From assembly GCA_050486105.1 (NCBI GenBank), contig JBJHCR010000002.1, forward strand, positions 1-64,000: a stretch of DNA of 64,000 nucleotides. The letters are read 5' to 3'. The DNA comes from JAEXNA01 sp050486105 (GTDB taxonomy: Bacteria > Vulcanimicrobiota > Xenobia > Xenobiales > JADMJV01). The notes under the pieces were generated by a model that saw only the letters and a list, made by a program, of their open reading frames with translations, was not told where the DNA came from and searched no databases. The first letter of the stretch is position 1, and each line of letters starts with the position of its first letter. Made by a program: the position numbers and the translations under genes. This document shows, one piece after another, positions 1-8,791 of this stretch.

Positions 1-18
1 CAAGAATTCTGTTAGGGG

Positions 19-669
19 TTACTGCTGAGCTTTTTTGGCCTGCTCGGCAGCCTCTTCTTCTCGAAACTTCTCGATCATGAGCGGATACTTTTCTTGGTTG
101 GCGATGAGCTCGGCGGACATTTTTCCTAGCCCGCCCACAGCAGCTCCGACCGTACCCAAGCCCAATCCTCCGGCTGTTGCTCCCAACAGACCACCGGCGG
201 CACCCGCTACGCTTCCTAACGCCGCTCCGGCGGCGAAACCGGCATAACCGCCAACGACTCCTCCGAGGGCACCCAAGAGCAATCCTCCTATCAGGGCCGG
301 GGCTCCGTCGCGATTGTGGGTCGCCAACAAAAAGCCTCCCACGCCACCAACAGCCAAACCAACTGCAGCACCAGCGGGCGCAGCCGCCAATCCTGCCACG
401 GCCCCGATCACTCCGCCTAGGGCACCAGCTGCGATCCCCACGGTCGCTCCCACCGCCCCTCCAGCTATTGCTCCGATCTTGCCTTGCTTGGTGATCTCTT
501 TGTATTCGGCCTCAAGTGCGGCCTCTTTGGTCTGAATATCGCTCAAGCTCACCCCATCGGTGGGAGAGGAAGCGGGCTCTTCACCGGCACCAACGACCGC
601 GTCGGTCTGAGCTTGAGGACCAGATGTTCTTTGAGTGAAGGTCGGCGCGAGATGGTTCTGGATTAGCAT
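19..669 (-). CDS. Glycine-zipper hydrophobic protein
   Basis: A 216-residue protein of unknown function. Residues 1-60 are polar and end in a short helix-like stretch (SDIQTKEAALEAEYKEITKQ). Residues 65-182 are almost entirely Gly, Ala, Val and Leu with repeated GxxxG spacing, the glycine-zipper pattern of membrane-inserting or pore-associated proteins. The last 35 residues are charged and Ala/Glu/Lys rich. There is no cleavable signal peptide at the N-terminus. The ATG start is preceded by AAGGAG at a good distance. It is transcribed away from the neighbouring 826-2406 gene, so it has its own promoter in the 156-nt divergent spacer. It could be an exported toxin-like or effector-like protein, or a membrane-stress protein; the sequence does not decide. 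Confidence 0.6.
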   Translation of the reverse strand: MLIQNHLAPTFTQRTSGPQAQTDAVVGAGEEPASSPTDGVSLSDIQTKEAALEAEYKEITKQGKIGAIAGGAVGATVGIAAGALGGVIGAVAGLAAAPAGAAVGLAVGGVGGFLLATHNRDGAPALIGGLLLGALGGVVGGYAGFAAGAALGSVAGAAGGLLGATAGGLGLGTVGAAVGGLGKMSAELIANQEKYPLMIEKFREEEAAEQAKKAQQ

Positions 670-784
670 GAGAGACTCCTTAATCTTTCTATCATCATGC
701 CGAAAACGGAAGGAACGGGAGTTAACGGATCGTTACACAAGCGCTAAACCTGCGAGGAAAGGCGATGGCCAAGTGTTAACTTTT

Positions 785-800
785 CCTTGAACACTCAAGG
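785..800. repeat. Short inverted repeat in a divergent spacer
   Basis: CCTTGA-acac-TCAAGG is a perfect 6-bp inverted repeat with a 4-nt loop, about 25 nt before the start of the 826 gene. It could be an operator or a small hairpin in the 5' leader. The same spacer has GTTAAC twice (721-726 and about 775-780). No convincing -35/-10 pair is visible. Function is inferred only. Confidence 0.25.
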
Positions 801-825
801 TTCCAACTACGGCTAGACTGATAGC

Positions 826-2406
826 ATGCTCATTTCCTCTCACCGACCGATCGACATGCCCACTCGCACAGAGCAAGCCTGCTCGCCTGCCCCAAGCGAG
901 CAGAACGCCGGCCCTGACGACACGTTCAAGCGATCTGAGAACCTGGAGACCCTCCCGAGTTGGAGATTCGCTTGGAAGTACGACTCCCAAGAGATCCTCA
1001 GCGATGGGCAAAAAGCCCAAGAGTTCTTAGGGGACTACCTCAAGCACGAAGCCGACTTCTTCAAACTGGCTCGAGACCCCGAATCCGGACTGACCTTCGA
1101 TGGGATCAATCTCGACCCTCAAACCGGAGAAATGACGGGAGTCCGAGGTTGGAGCGCCGCGTCCAAGGAATGCTTGGACCTGGGAATGTGCGTCAAGGCT
1201 CTCTACGGCGACCCGCTCGTTGCTCAAGTGGTCTCACCCGAGGACCCCTCAAAGGCTCCGGAAGTGGCAGCGGAAATCCTGAGTAAAAAGATTGCCTCCT
1301 ACCAACAGTACCAAGAAGAATTCCCGGGCTTCCAGGGTTTTATGACCTGGTTCGACTCAGGATCGAAAGCCATCCCGACGGGGGAATGGGAAAAAGCCAT
1401 TCCAACTCTGGATCTCGGAGAAATGCTCATCGTTTTGATGTTGGCCGAAAAGGCCCTCAGAGACACCGGACACAAAGAGCTCGCCAAATCCTATCAGACC
1501 TATAACGATCAGCTCCAAGCTTCGGCCCGAGATGCTATGTTTGAACCGAACAGCCAACGCATCCGAGGTCACGTGGTCGTCGAAGACCCCAAAGACCCCA
1601 ACAGCAAATTCGCCGGAACCGGAATCATGACCGGCGAGCACGGACTGCACGAGGGACAGATGGTCATCCTCTATATGACGCTCTTTGGCGGCCTACCTGA
1701 GCAGGTCAACGATGCCATTTGGGATGACATCCAACTCAAACGGGTGGAGCATCGCTACGGGACCACCTGGGAAGGCTTCTGGGCCTCTCCGCACGAGCAT
1801 TGGGGGCATCTGTTCTTGCCCTATAAGGATCACGAAGGATTCGATGACCTCTTCCGCATCCGGGAAAAAATCAGAGCCCAAAACGCCGTCGACCGGGACT
1901 ATCCCGGATTCGCAGCCTCAGCCCATCATCCCAATGGGGACCGTTATATGTCTGCGGCAGGAATCGAAGGCGTGGCTAGCCAGCCTTTGGAGTTTCAGGA
2001 TACCTACACTCCCTACGGAGCCTTTCCCATGTTGCTTCAGTTTGCGGGAGAACTCACAGGCAACGTGGGCCTGGCCTGGCTCCACAATATGCTGAGTGGC
2101 CCGAAGATGCAGGGACCTCTAGGGGCCGGAGAGTCGGGAGACAACGCAGGCACGGCTGCCGCACCGGTGAAGACCATCGATGTCACCTTCTGCAATTTGC
2201 TCGCACTCGCGGGTGGGCTGGAGCGCGAAACGGCCGAACTTTTCAAGGAGAAGGGGGTCTACGACACCTTCCTCAATCGCATGGATTCGGAGTTTCAAGA
2301 AACCTTCGGGGACCGGCCCTTGAGAGAGCCCATCGGGTTTGCGCCTCCTGGAAAACCCGCGCCGGTCGGGGCCCGGGAATATGAATGGAACTTGGCAAGC
2401 GCCTGA
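826..2406 (+). CDS. Large protein, possibly a glucoamylase-like alpha/alpha-barrel
   Basis: A 526-residue protein without signal peptide or membrane segment. The middle and C-terminal parts are rich in aromatic residues and acidic pairs typical of carbohydrate-active alpha/alpha-barrels (for example FMTWFDSGS near residue 168, ISM-like helices, and HEHWGHLFLPYKDHEGFDDL near 325). The order of helices and a GHLHEGQ-like segment recall glucoamylase-like (GH144-type) folds, but I cannot name a family with certainty. The first 50 residues are polar and may be disordered; an alternative ATG lies at 856. No good ribosome binding site is seen before either start. It stands alone between a divergent gene and a convergent lipoprotein gene. 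Function should be treated as unknown. Confidence 0.65.
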   Translation: MLISSHRPIDMPTRTEQACSPAPSEQNAGPDDTFKRSENLETLPSWRFAWKYDSQEILSDGQKAQEFLGDYLKHEADFFKLARDPESGLTFDGINLDPQTGEMTGVRGWSAASKECLDLGMCVKALYGDPLVAQVVSPEDPSKAPEVAAEILSKKIASYQQYQEEFPGFQGFMTWFDSGSKAIPTGEWEKAIPTLDLGEMLIVLMLAEKALRDTGHKELAKSYQTYNDQLQASARDAMFEPNSQRIRGHVVVEDPKDPNSKFAGTGIMTGEHGLHEGQMVILYMTLFGGLPEQVNDAIWDDIQLKRVEHRYGTTWEGFWASPHEHWGHLFLPYKDHEGFDDLFRIREKIRAQNAVDRDYPGFAASAHHPNGDRYMSAAGIEGVASQPLEFQDTYTPYGAFPMLLQFAGELTGNVGLAWLHNMLSGPKMQGPLGAGESGDNAGTAAAPVKTIDVTFCNLLALAGGLERETAELFKEKGVYDTFLNRMDSEFQETFGDRPLREPIGFAPPGKPAPVGAREYEWNLASA

Positions 2407-2436
2407 TTCTCCTCTCCGCACGGTGGGAGCTTCGGT

Positions 2437-3297
2437 TTAAGGAGTCCTGTCGGGAAGCCCCAAGCGGTAAGAGAGAGAGCCGTTAACGAGCCGAGGGAAG
2501 TCCTCGGTAGCCCCAGCTTCAAGATGGTTGAGGCCTCGACATTCGATGCCTAAAAATGTGGGCGTGATGGTGAAGCCTTCGGTATAGGTGTCTGAAGCAG
2601 CAGCCGGGCAGGTAGGGATTCGATCCAGGAAGCTAGGGACGAGATCTCCCGGTGTTCGTGGAGAGAAGTCTCGATTCTTCTCGAAGTCTTCGATGGCAAA
2701 ATGAATGGTGTAGAGATTGTTGGCGCAAGCCCACAAATCTCTTAGTGAGTCGTCCTCGATATCGGGAACTTCAATGGAGAAATCCACTTGATGCTCCAAA
2801 ACTTGGCCAGAGACGTGGTCTGTAACCTCAACGAAAAAATAGTGCTGTTCACCACTAAGCTTCAAGGGAAGGGTGAAAGTCATGGGTCCGACATCCAGGG
2901 AGGTTATCTCGCTTCGGCGAGGGTAGACCGTCTCGTCCACCACTAGGTGAGCATCCAACAGGTCTTTCTCTAGGTTGGTCCGAGCATAGATCTCATCGTG
3001 ACGCTCATCGATCTCAAAATAGGTCCGCATCAGCAAATCGTAGTCAAAACGAATCCGAAAACCAATTCTGCAGTTTCCGGACGAATCCGCTTGAGCTCCC
3101 CGGATCTTGAAATGCAGTTGCGCATTTTCTCCCGAAAGGAACTGAGGACGGGCCTCAGTCATCCCGACCCTTTTGTTTCCGAATCTGAGCTCCTCTATCC
3201 TCAACTGGTCCTCAGTGACCCCCACATTGCATCCTGACAGAGCCAAAACCAGGAAAAGGAGACCAGTTGCGAAGCCTCGAGATGTCACTGAGCTCAT
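2437..3297 (-). CDS. Lipoprotein with a pilin-like C-terminal Cys module
   Basis: A predicted lipoprotein of 286 residues. It starts with a signal peptide ending in the lipobox LSGC near residue 23. The middle part is beta-rich with no family I recognise. The C-terminal 100 residues hold the pattern CANNLYTIHFAIEDF, then a proline-bearing segment (VPSFLDRIPTCPAA), DTYTEGF, and IECRGLNH. That order (C..NL..I..A.E, P.FL..IPTCP, DTY, C.G.NH) is what is seen after the helix of many short pilin-like proteins in uncultured bacteria, here without any pilin N-terminal helix. The ATG at 3297 follows an in-frame TTG at 3300; either could be used. It lies 54 nt downstream of the glycosyltransferase gene and may be the last gene of that operon. 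Confidence 0.7.
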   Translation of the reverse strand: MSSVTSRGFATGLLFLVLALSGCNVGVTEDQLRIEELRFGNKRVGMTEARPQFLSGENAQLHFKIRGAQADSSGNCRIGFRIRFDYDLLMRTYFEIDERHDEIYARTNLEKDLLDAHLVVDETVYPRRSEITSLDVGPMTFTLPLKLSGEQHYFFVEVTDHVSGQVLEHQVDFSIEVPDIEDDSLRDLWACANNLYTIHFAIEDFEKNRDFSPRTPGDLVPSFLDRIPTCPAAASDTYTEGFTITPTFLGIECRGLNHLEAGATEDFPRLVNGSLSYRLGLPDRTP

Positions 3298-3354
3298 CAA
3301 AACCTTAGAGACCCTTTCTCCGGCTAATTGCCGCCAAAGGACCTCTAGTCCTCC

Positions 3355-4659
3355 TTAACTTCTGGTCCCTAGCAAAGTGTGCACCAGGTCCAGATATTTC
3401 TGAACTTCGGTCTCCCAGTTCCAAGACTCCTGGGCTGCAGCCAGAGACCTCTTCTGCATGGCCGGGAGTAGACCGGAGGTGACCATGCGGTCCAGAGCAC
3501 CAGCTATGTCCGAGGGAGAATAGGGGTCGAAGAGTTCCCCCAATTGATGCTCGCCCACAAAACGGGCCACCTCTGGAATGTCCGAGCCGGCCACGGCGAG
3601 ACCTGCGCTCATGTACTCGAAGAGTTTATTCGGAGTGGAAAGATAGTGGTTCATGCAAGTGGGGAGAAACGGAATCAAGCCGATGTCGGCCGAACTCGCC
3701 GCCTGCACCACCTGGGGCCCAGGCACGGGGTCAAGAAACTGCACTCGCCCCGAGCGGTCAAGTTGCCTGAGGCGTTCCTCAGAGGCCCCAAAACCCCGGA
3801 AAGCGATCTGCACTTCAGTCACCAAAGCTGCCGCTGCGATGACCTGCTCAAGTCCCCGATCCGGAACGTAGGCTCCCTGGTAGAGAGCCACCGGCTTAGG
3901 GTTGGGAAATTTCTCCGGCAACTTCTGCCGTTCCTGACAATTATGCAAAGTCGTTACCTGGTCCAGTCCGTAACGCTCCTTCAAGATGTTCGCCAGAGGT
4001 TGATTGATGGTCATGACCGCCGTCACCTGAGTGAGCAAGCGGCCCTCTAATCTGTCCCAGTAGTCGACGGCTTCCTGAGAGTCGATAAACGGCTGTTCAG
4101 ACCACAACTCGTGGGTGTCGTAAAGAACCGGAATCCTGAGAGCTTGACCAAGCTGCACCGCTCCTTCCAGAGCATCGAGGTCGTGAGCCTGGACCAAGTC
4201 GGGCTTCCAGGAAGCCGCTCGCCGAGCCCAAACCCCATTGATCCTCTTGATATAGGCCCAATGCTGTCTTTGCTGCTCCGTGGCCTGGGTCCGCAACACC
4301 CGCTCTGGCGGTCGACACGGGCGCTCGGGGGGGCGCTCGGGGGGAAGAGCTAGGGCTTCCTCTTGGGGCTGCTCGGTTGGGGGCTGCTCGGTTGGGGACT
4401 GCTTGGGGCGAGACTTCTTCAGTCGGGCCCCAACTTGGTCATCGAAAAGCCGAGACCAATGTCCACGTTGATCCTCTCGGTAAAGGGTGTAGCCTTCACG
4501 AACTTCGCGATAGGCCTGACCCTGCTGCAAGAAACCATAGACCCGCACTTCAAAACCTTGACGTCCCAAAGCTTGGGCCTGTTTATGCACCCGCTGATCA
4601 TGGTTGCCGTCGTTGAACACGAACATGGCGGCTTTGGCTTTGCCGGAGTTCCTTGCCAT
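3355..4659 (-). CDS. GT4-type glycosyltransferase with a Pro-rich insert
   Basis: A glycosyltransferase of GT-B fold, 434 residues, likely retaining and cytoplasmic or membrane-peripheral. The N-terminal half opens with a Rossmann-type strand (AAMFVFNDGNHDQRVHKQA). The C-terminal half carries the donor-binding pattern NKLFEYMSAGLAVAGSDIPEV, with the acidic pair of the EX7E motif. Residues 81-120 are an unusual Pro/Glu/Gln-rich insert made of PTEQP and PPERP repeats. The longer open frame to 4815 would run into the neighbouring gene; the ATG at 4657-4659 gives the natural N-terminus and leaves a 1-nt spacer to the upstream asnB gene, so the two are translated together. It probably adds a sugar to a glycan or lipid-linked acceptor; donor and acceptor are unknown. 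Confidence 0.85.
   Translation of the reverse strand: MARNSGKAKAAMFVFNDGNHDQRVHKQAQALGRQGFEVRVYGFLQQGQAYREVREGYTLYREDQRGHWSRLFDDQVGARLKKSRPKQSPTEQPPTEQPQEEALALPPERPPERPCRPPERVLRTQATEQQRQHWAYIKRINGVWARRAASWKPDLVQAHDLDALEGAVQLGQALRIPVLYDTHELWSEQPFIDSQEAVDYWDRLEGRLLTQVTAVMTINQPLANILKERYGLDQVTTLHNCQERQKLPEKFPNPKPVALYQGAYVPDRGLEQVIAAAALVTEVQIAFRGFGASEERLRQLDRSGRVQFLDPVPGPQVVQAASSADIGLIPFLPTCMNHYLSTPNKLFEYMSAGLAVAGSDIPEVARFVGEHQLGELFDPYSPSDIAGALDRMVTSGLLPAMQKRSLAAAQESWNWETEVQKYLDLVHTLLGTRS
4305..4410. repeat. Short tandem repeats coding for the Pro-rich insert
   Basis: Within the glycosyltransferase gene there are two units of GGGCGCTCGGGG near 4319-4342 and two units of GGCTGCTCGGTTGGG near 4376-4406, with a third decayed copy. 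They encode PPERP and PTEQP repeats on the minus strand. Unit lengths are multiples of three, so length changes would keep the frame. Confidence 0.7.
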
Positions 4660-4660
4660 G

Positions 4661-6655
4661 CTAGCCTGAGGATGATCCGATGAGTTCCGGGGCAAACCCC
4701 TCACCCTGCAGGAAAAGCTGGCTCCAACGGAAGCAGCAAAGAATTCGCCAAACCCCCCAGGATTGGTCCTGCCCCGACAGATGCTGCCGCCAGACCTCCC
4801 GGCAAGCGCCGGCATCGAGAAGCTCGCACTCGCGAAACGCCTGGGATTCCAGGATATCCTCCGCCCAATCTTTGAGGTGACCGCGAAACCAATGAGCCAT
4901 GGGGGTGGGGTAGCCCAATTTGTCTTGCCGATCGACCACCGACGGAGGAAGAATCCCGTTCATAGCTTGGCGTAGGATCAGCTTGGTTTGGGGAGGATCG
5001 ATCTTAAAGCGATAGGGCAAGGCAAAACAGAATTCCACCAAGCGATGATCCAGAAATGGAACCCTGGCCTCTAGTGAGAAAGCCATGGAGTTTCGATCCT
5101 CATAGCGCAGCAGAGTTGGGATGGAAAATCTGGTGAGATCGGCATAAAGCTTCTGGTTCAGGCTGTCAGAGAACAGCTTCTCCACCGGAGTTCGAAGGAG
5201 ATCTTCGCGCCTGAGCTGCTCTCCCAACTCCCTGTTGAAGATCGCCGGAGGCTTCACTCGCCCCGGTCTGTCCCGGTGGAAAATTTTCAGAAATCCTGGG
5301 CGCTTGGCCCTTCGAATCGCCTGCTCGGCAAGTTCGTGATGAGGTGACCCGGTGACCTGAGCGATCACCTTCGCCAGGGCTCGGAGCTCATCGAAGTCCC
5401 CTCGCTCACTTTTGATTCGGCGGGCCTCTTCGGTGAGAAGCTGTCGGAAGTAATGATGATAGCCAGCTAGTAGCTCGTCCCCACCCTGCCCATCCAAGAG
5501 TACGGTCACCGACTCCCGAGCGGTCTCCATGACCCGCCACTGGCTGTACAAACCTGGTCCAGCCGAGGGCTCATCTTGATGCCAAACGATCTTGTCAAAG
5601 ATTTCAGGCAGATCTTGGCCGTTGGGCTCCACCGGGTGGGGCTTGGTCCCGAAAGTTTCGACCACGCTGTCCACGAACTGCCGCTCGTTATACCCGGTGT
5701 CAGGATAGAGGCTGGAGAAGGTCTCAACCGGCCGGTCCAAGAGTGAACTCGCTGCAGCCACCACAGAGCTCGAGTCCAAGCCTCCGGAGAGGCAGGTTCC
5801 CACCGGCACATCCGAGCGCAGCCTGAGCTTTACTGAGTCTACGAAGATTTCTCGAAAGGCCTCCGAGGCTTGGGTCAATTCCGGATTATGCGGGAGACGA
5901 CCCTGGGACACCGCCGGGGTCAAGCCTGGTTGCAGGGTGCTGGGCCCCACCTTGGCCGCCCGGTGAGCACTTTGCCAATCCGAGTAAACCTGAAGCTTCC
6001 AATAGCGTCTAAGCCTTACTCCTGAAGGGCTCACCGTGAGAGTGTGCGCCGCCGGGAGGACCTTAACGTCTCGAAAAAAAGTCTCGTCCTCATCCCCCAC
6101 CAAGCCTTCACCAAGAAAGCGCACTAGAGGTCTGAGGTTGGGGCGCCTGCGGGACGGCTCAAAGAGGAGAGCCTTGATCTCTGAGGCAAACTCGAAGCGA
6201 GTCTGGTCCTGGAAATAGAAGAACGGCTTGATACCTAGCCGATCTCGGGCGCAAAATAAAGTCTGGTCTGAGTTTTTCCAAAGAGCGAAGGCGAACATGC
6301 CGTTGAAGCGCTCCACGCATTTCTCCCCCCATTGGAGATAGGCCCGGAGCAAGACCTCGGTGTCGCAGTCGCTGCGAAAACGATGGCCAAATCCTTCGAG
6401 TTCGGTCCGCAGTTCTTGAAAATTGTAGATTTCTCCGTTGTAGACCAGGGCGTGGTCCTCCAACAGCAGAGGTTGGTGCCCAGCTTCACTCAGATCCAAA
6501 ATCGCCAACCTGCGGTGGGCTAGTCCAACACAGCCTTGCAGGTAGATGTCGTGACCATCAGGACCTCTATGGGCCTGAATTCTGCCCATCCTTTCCAACT
6601 GTTCGCGGTCTACCGAAGCCCCATCTCGAAGCAGTATGCCTGCAATCCCACACAT
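4661..6655 (-). CDS. asnB: Asparagine synthase-type amidotransferase (AsnB family), copy 1
   Basis: A glutamine-hydrolysing amidotransferase of 664 residues. The N-terminus is MCGIAGIL, so Cys2 becomes the catalytic nucleophile of the class-II glutaminase domain. The HRGPDG, VYNGEIYNF and ARDRLGIKPFFY motifs follow. The synthetase domain has the PP-loop SGGLDSSSV and a downstream GQGGDELLAGY. A spacer of about 40 polar residues separates the two domains. The open frame extends to 6769, but the Met before CGIAG at 6653-6655 is required for the enzyme, so I place the start there. It lies 4 nt after a second AsnB-type gene and 1 nt before a glycosyltransferase gene. In such settings these enzymes often amidate sugars or surface polymers rather than make free asparagine; that is inference. 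Confidence 0.92.
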   Translation of the reverse strand: MCGIAGILLRDGASVDREQLERMGRIQAHRGPDGHDIYLQGCVGLAHRRLAILDLSEAGHQPLLLEDHALVYNGEIYNFQELRTELEGFGHRFRSDCDTEVLLRAYLQWGEKCVERFNGMFAFALWKNSDQTLFCARDRLGIKPFFYFQDQTRFEFASEIKALLFEPSRRRPNLRPLVRFLGEGLVGDEDETFFRDVKVLPAAHTLTVSPSGVRLRRYWKLQVYSDWQSAHRAAKVGPSTLQPGLTPAVSQGRLPHNPELTQASEAFREIFVDSVKLRLRSDVPVGTCLSGGLDSSSVVAAASSLLDRPVETFSSLYPDTGYNERQFVDSVVETFGTKPHPVEPNGQDLPEIFDKIVWHQDEPSAGPGLYSQWRVMETARESVTVLLDGQGGDELLAGYHHYFRQLLTEEARRIKSERGDFDELRALAKVIAQVTGSPHHELAEQAIRRAKRPGFLKIFHRDRPGRVKPPAIFNRELGEQLRREDLLRTPVEKLFSDSLNQKLYADLTRFSIPTLLRYEDRNSMAFSLEARVPFLDHRLVEFCFALPYRFKIDPPQTKLILRQAMNGILPPSVVDRQDKLGYPTPMAHWFRGHLKDWAEDILESQAFRECELLDAGACREVWRQHLSGQDQSWGVWRILCCFRWSQLFLQGEGFAPELIGSSSG

Positions 6656-6659
6656 GCTG

Positions 6660-8675
6660 CTACAGGGGAGCAGCCTCAGCAGTAGGCACCGGCTCTCGAC
6701 TTGCTCCCGGTACGGCAACCGAAGCCACAGAAAAGTCCACCAACCTTCTGGCTCCTCCACTCTCCTCAACGATCAAACGCGCCGCATCGCCAAGAGGCAC
6801 CGGCAACACCGAAGCCATGTAGATGTCGTACCAGATCTGAAAAGACAATAGGCTCAGGATCTTGTTGGCTAGGCTGCTCTCACCCCCTTGGAAGCGATCT
6901 AGCAAGGAGCCCACCTCGTGAGCATCAAAAAGTCCGTGTCGATGCAGTTCGCTAGGACTGAGCGCTTCTTTAGCGTAGTCGAAGAGCCAACCCTGAAGCC
7001 ACTGATTGACCGGCAGCACGAAACCTTCTTTGGGCCGGTCGATGGCCGAGGCCGGCAGAAACGGGCGAGCCACCTTCTTGAGCACGACCTTCACATCTTG
7101 GTCTCGAATCTTAAAGTGCTCCGGGATGCGCGCCGCATACTCCATCACCTGGGTATCCAAGAACGCCGTCCGGATTTCCAAGGAGTGAGCCATGGACAGG
7201 CGGTCGGTGAAGGCCAAAACCTGATCTGGCAACTGGGTTCCAAATTCGGCTTCCAAAATACGGTTGGTGGGGTCTTGGGCGGTCAGATTGGAGAACACCC
7301 GTTTGAGATGCTGCAAGGTCGAATATCCCCGAAAATCATCTCGAACAGCAGGAGAATAAAGCCTCTCTTTCTCGTGATCCTGAAACACTGTCAGTCGAGC
7401 CCGCCAGGTGTAGTCCCGGGAGTCGGCGATGCTTTCCAAGAACTCCCTAGGCTGACCTTCGACGAAGTGACCGAGATCGCCCGGGTCTCGAGACTCGCCT
7501 CGCGCCCTCATCAACTCTGCCACCGGTCGGGCCAATCGGTGGGATAAATATGAGCCGAAAAGCTCGTCGGCCCCGTCTCCGGAGATGGCCACCTTCACGT
7601 GCTTGGCGATTAAGCGGGCCAGAAAATAGGTCGACACCACTCCGGAAAAAGGCTCGTCAAAATGGCTGAGGATAGCCGGAAGTTCTCGCTGGAAATCAGA
7701 GAAATTCATCTGCTCTTCTAGGTGGTCCGTCCCATAGCGAGCCGCGATCTGCCGAGCACAGCGCAGATCCAACTCCTTGCCGGGAGTCGACGAATCTTGA
7801 CTATAGGTCAAGGTGAAAGTCTTGATTCGGCCTGAGGCCACCTCGGCCGCCAAGGCCGTTGACAGACTGCTGTCTATTCCTCCGGACAAGAAGAATCCGA
7901 TGGGCACATCGGAAACCAAGCGTCGGCGAACTGCCTGCTTAAGACGTGTCGTCAACTCGTGGGCGATCTCGTCCTCGGTCACGGTATTGGGCAGGGGAGT
8001 CCAATCCAGCTTCCAGTATTGATCCTTACGCACGATCCGTCGATTTTTCCAAAGTAGACGGTGCCCGGGCCTAAGCATCTTAATTCCCTGGAAGATGGTC
8101 ATGGGCGCCGGGACGTTCTTGTACGAAAGATAGTGATGGACAGCTTCAAGGTTCAGACGTCGGGGGAAATTCGGGACCACCAAGAGAGCCTTGATCTCTG
8201 AAGCAAACCAGAGGCAGCCTTCGTGCTCCAGATAGTACAAGGGCTTCTTACCTGAGCGGTCCCGCACCAGGAGCCCTTGCTGCTCAGCCTCGTCGTAGAC
8301 CGAAATGGCAAACATACCTTCGAGCTTCTGCGGGAAATCTAAGCCAAAGGCGCGATACAGATGAGGGATCAGTTCGGTGTCTCCATCGGTGGAGAAATCT
8401 TCCCTTTGGCAGGCCCCCGAGGCGATCAGCTCATCTCTACGTTCGCGAAAATTGTAGAGCTCACCGTTCTGCGCCGCCCAGATGGTCTTGCTAGGCTCGC
8501 ACAGGGGCTGCCGACCATGGGCCAAATCAATTATAGAAAGCCGACGCGCTCCCAGGGTATAGCCCTCACCATAGACTAGGTGCTGGTCGTCGGGACCTCG
8601 GTGGGCCAAAACCCGCAGCATTCGAGCCACCACCTCCGGGACTCTGGTTCCGAACACGCCTGCGATACCGCACAT
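6660..8675 (-). CDS. asnB: Asparagine synthase-type amidotransferase (AsnB family), copy 2
   Basis: A second glutamine-dependent amidotransferase, 671 residues. It starts MCGIAGVFG with the nucleophilic Cys2 and has HRGPDD, NGELYNF and DRSGKKPLYY in the glutaminase half. The synthetase half has the PP-loop SGGIDSSLS and SGDGADELFGSYL. It differs clearly from copy 1 in the domain linker and C-terminus (IVEESGGARRLVD), so this is not a recent duplication. The sequence LYYLEHEGCLWFASEIKALL and the YKNVPAP segment resemble the exosortase-associated and capsule-associated amidotransferases. It is the first gene of a tight asnB-asnB-glycosyltransferase unit with a 116-nt spacer before it. Confidence 0.92.
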   Translation of the reverse strand: MCGIAGVFGTRVPEVVARMLRVLAHRGPDDQHLVYGEGYTLGARRLSIIDLAHGRQPLCEPSKTIWAAQNGELYNFRERRDELIASGACQREDFSTDGDTELIPHLYRAFGLDFPQKLEGMFAISVYDEAEQQGLLVRDRSGKKPLYYLEHEGCLWFASEIKALLVVPNFPRRLNLEAVHHYLSYKNVPAPMTIFQGIKMLRPGHRLLWKNRRIVRKDQYWKLDWTPLPNTVTEDEIAHELTTRLKQAVRRRLVSDVPIGFFLSGGIDSSLSTALAAEVASGRIKTFTLTYSQDSSTPGKELDLRCARQIAARYGTDHLEEQMNFSDFQRELPAILSHFDEPFSGVVSTYFLARLIAKHVKVAISGDGADELFGSYLSHRLARPVAELMRARGESRDPGDLGHFVEGQPREFLESIADSRDYTWRARLTVFQDHEKERLYSPAVRDDFRGYSTLQHLKRVFSNLTAQDPTNRILEAEFGTQLPDQVLAFTDRLSMAHSLEIRTAFLDTQVMEYAARIPEHFKIRDQDVKVVLKKVARPFLPASAIDRPKEGFVLPVNQWLQGWLFDYAKEALSPSELHRHGLFDAHEVGSLLDRFQGGESSLANKILSLLSFQIWYDIYMASVLPVPLGDAARLIVEESGGARRLVDFSVASVAVPGASREPVPTAEAAPL

Positions 8676-8791
8676 AACGCTACCTCTCCTCGCACCGTCG
8701 ACACCCCAAAACGGTCCTCATTCTTCGCGCCCCTCGTTATCGGTCGGTGAGGGTTGCACCTTGAGGCTTCTTTTGCCCTGGGTCGGAGATG

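Noticed and set aside
4305..4410. CRISPR-like repeats
   Set aside because: Units are 12-15 nt, adjacent, in frame and coding; there are no spacers.
6918..7547. 209-residue open frame on the plus strand
   Set aside because: It is antisense to the second AsnB gene with no motif of its own. Shadow frame.
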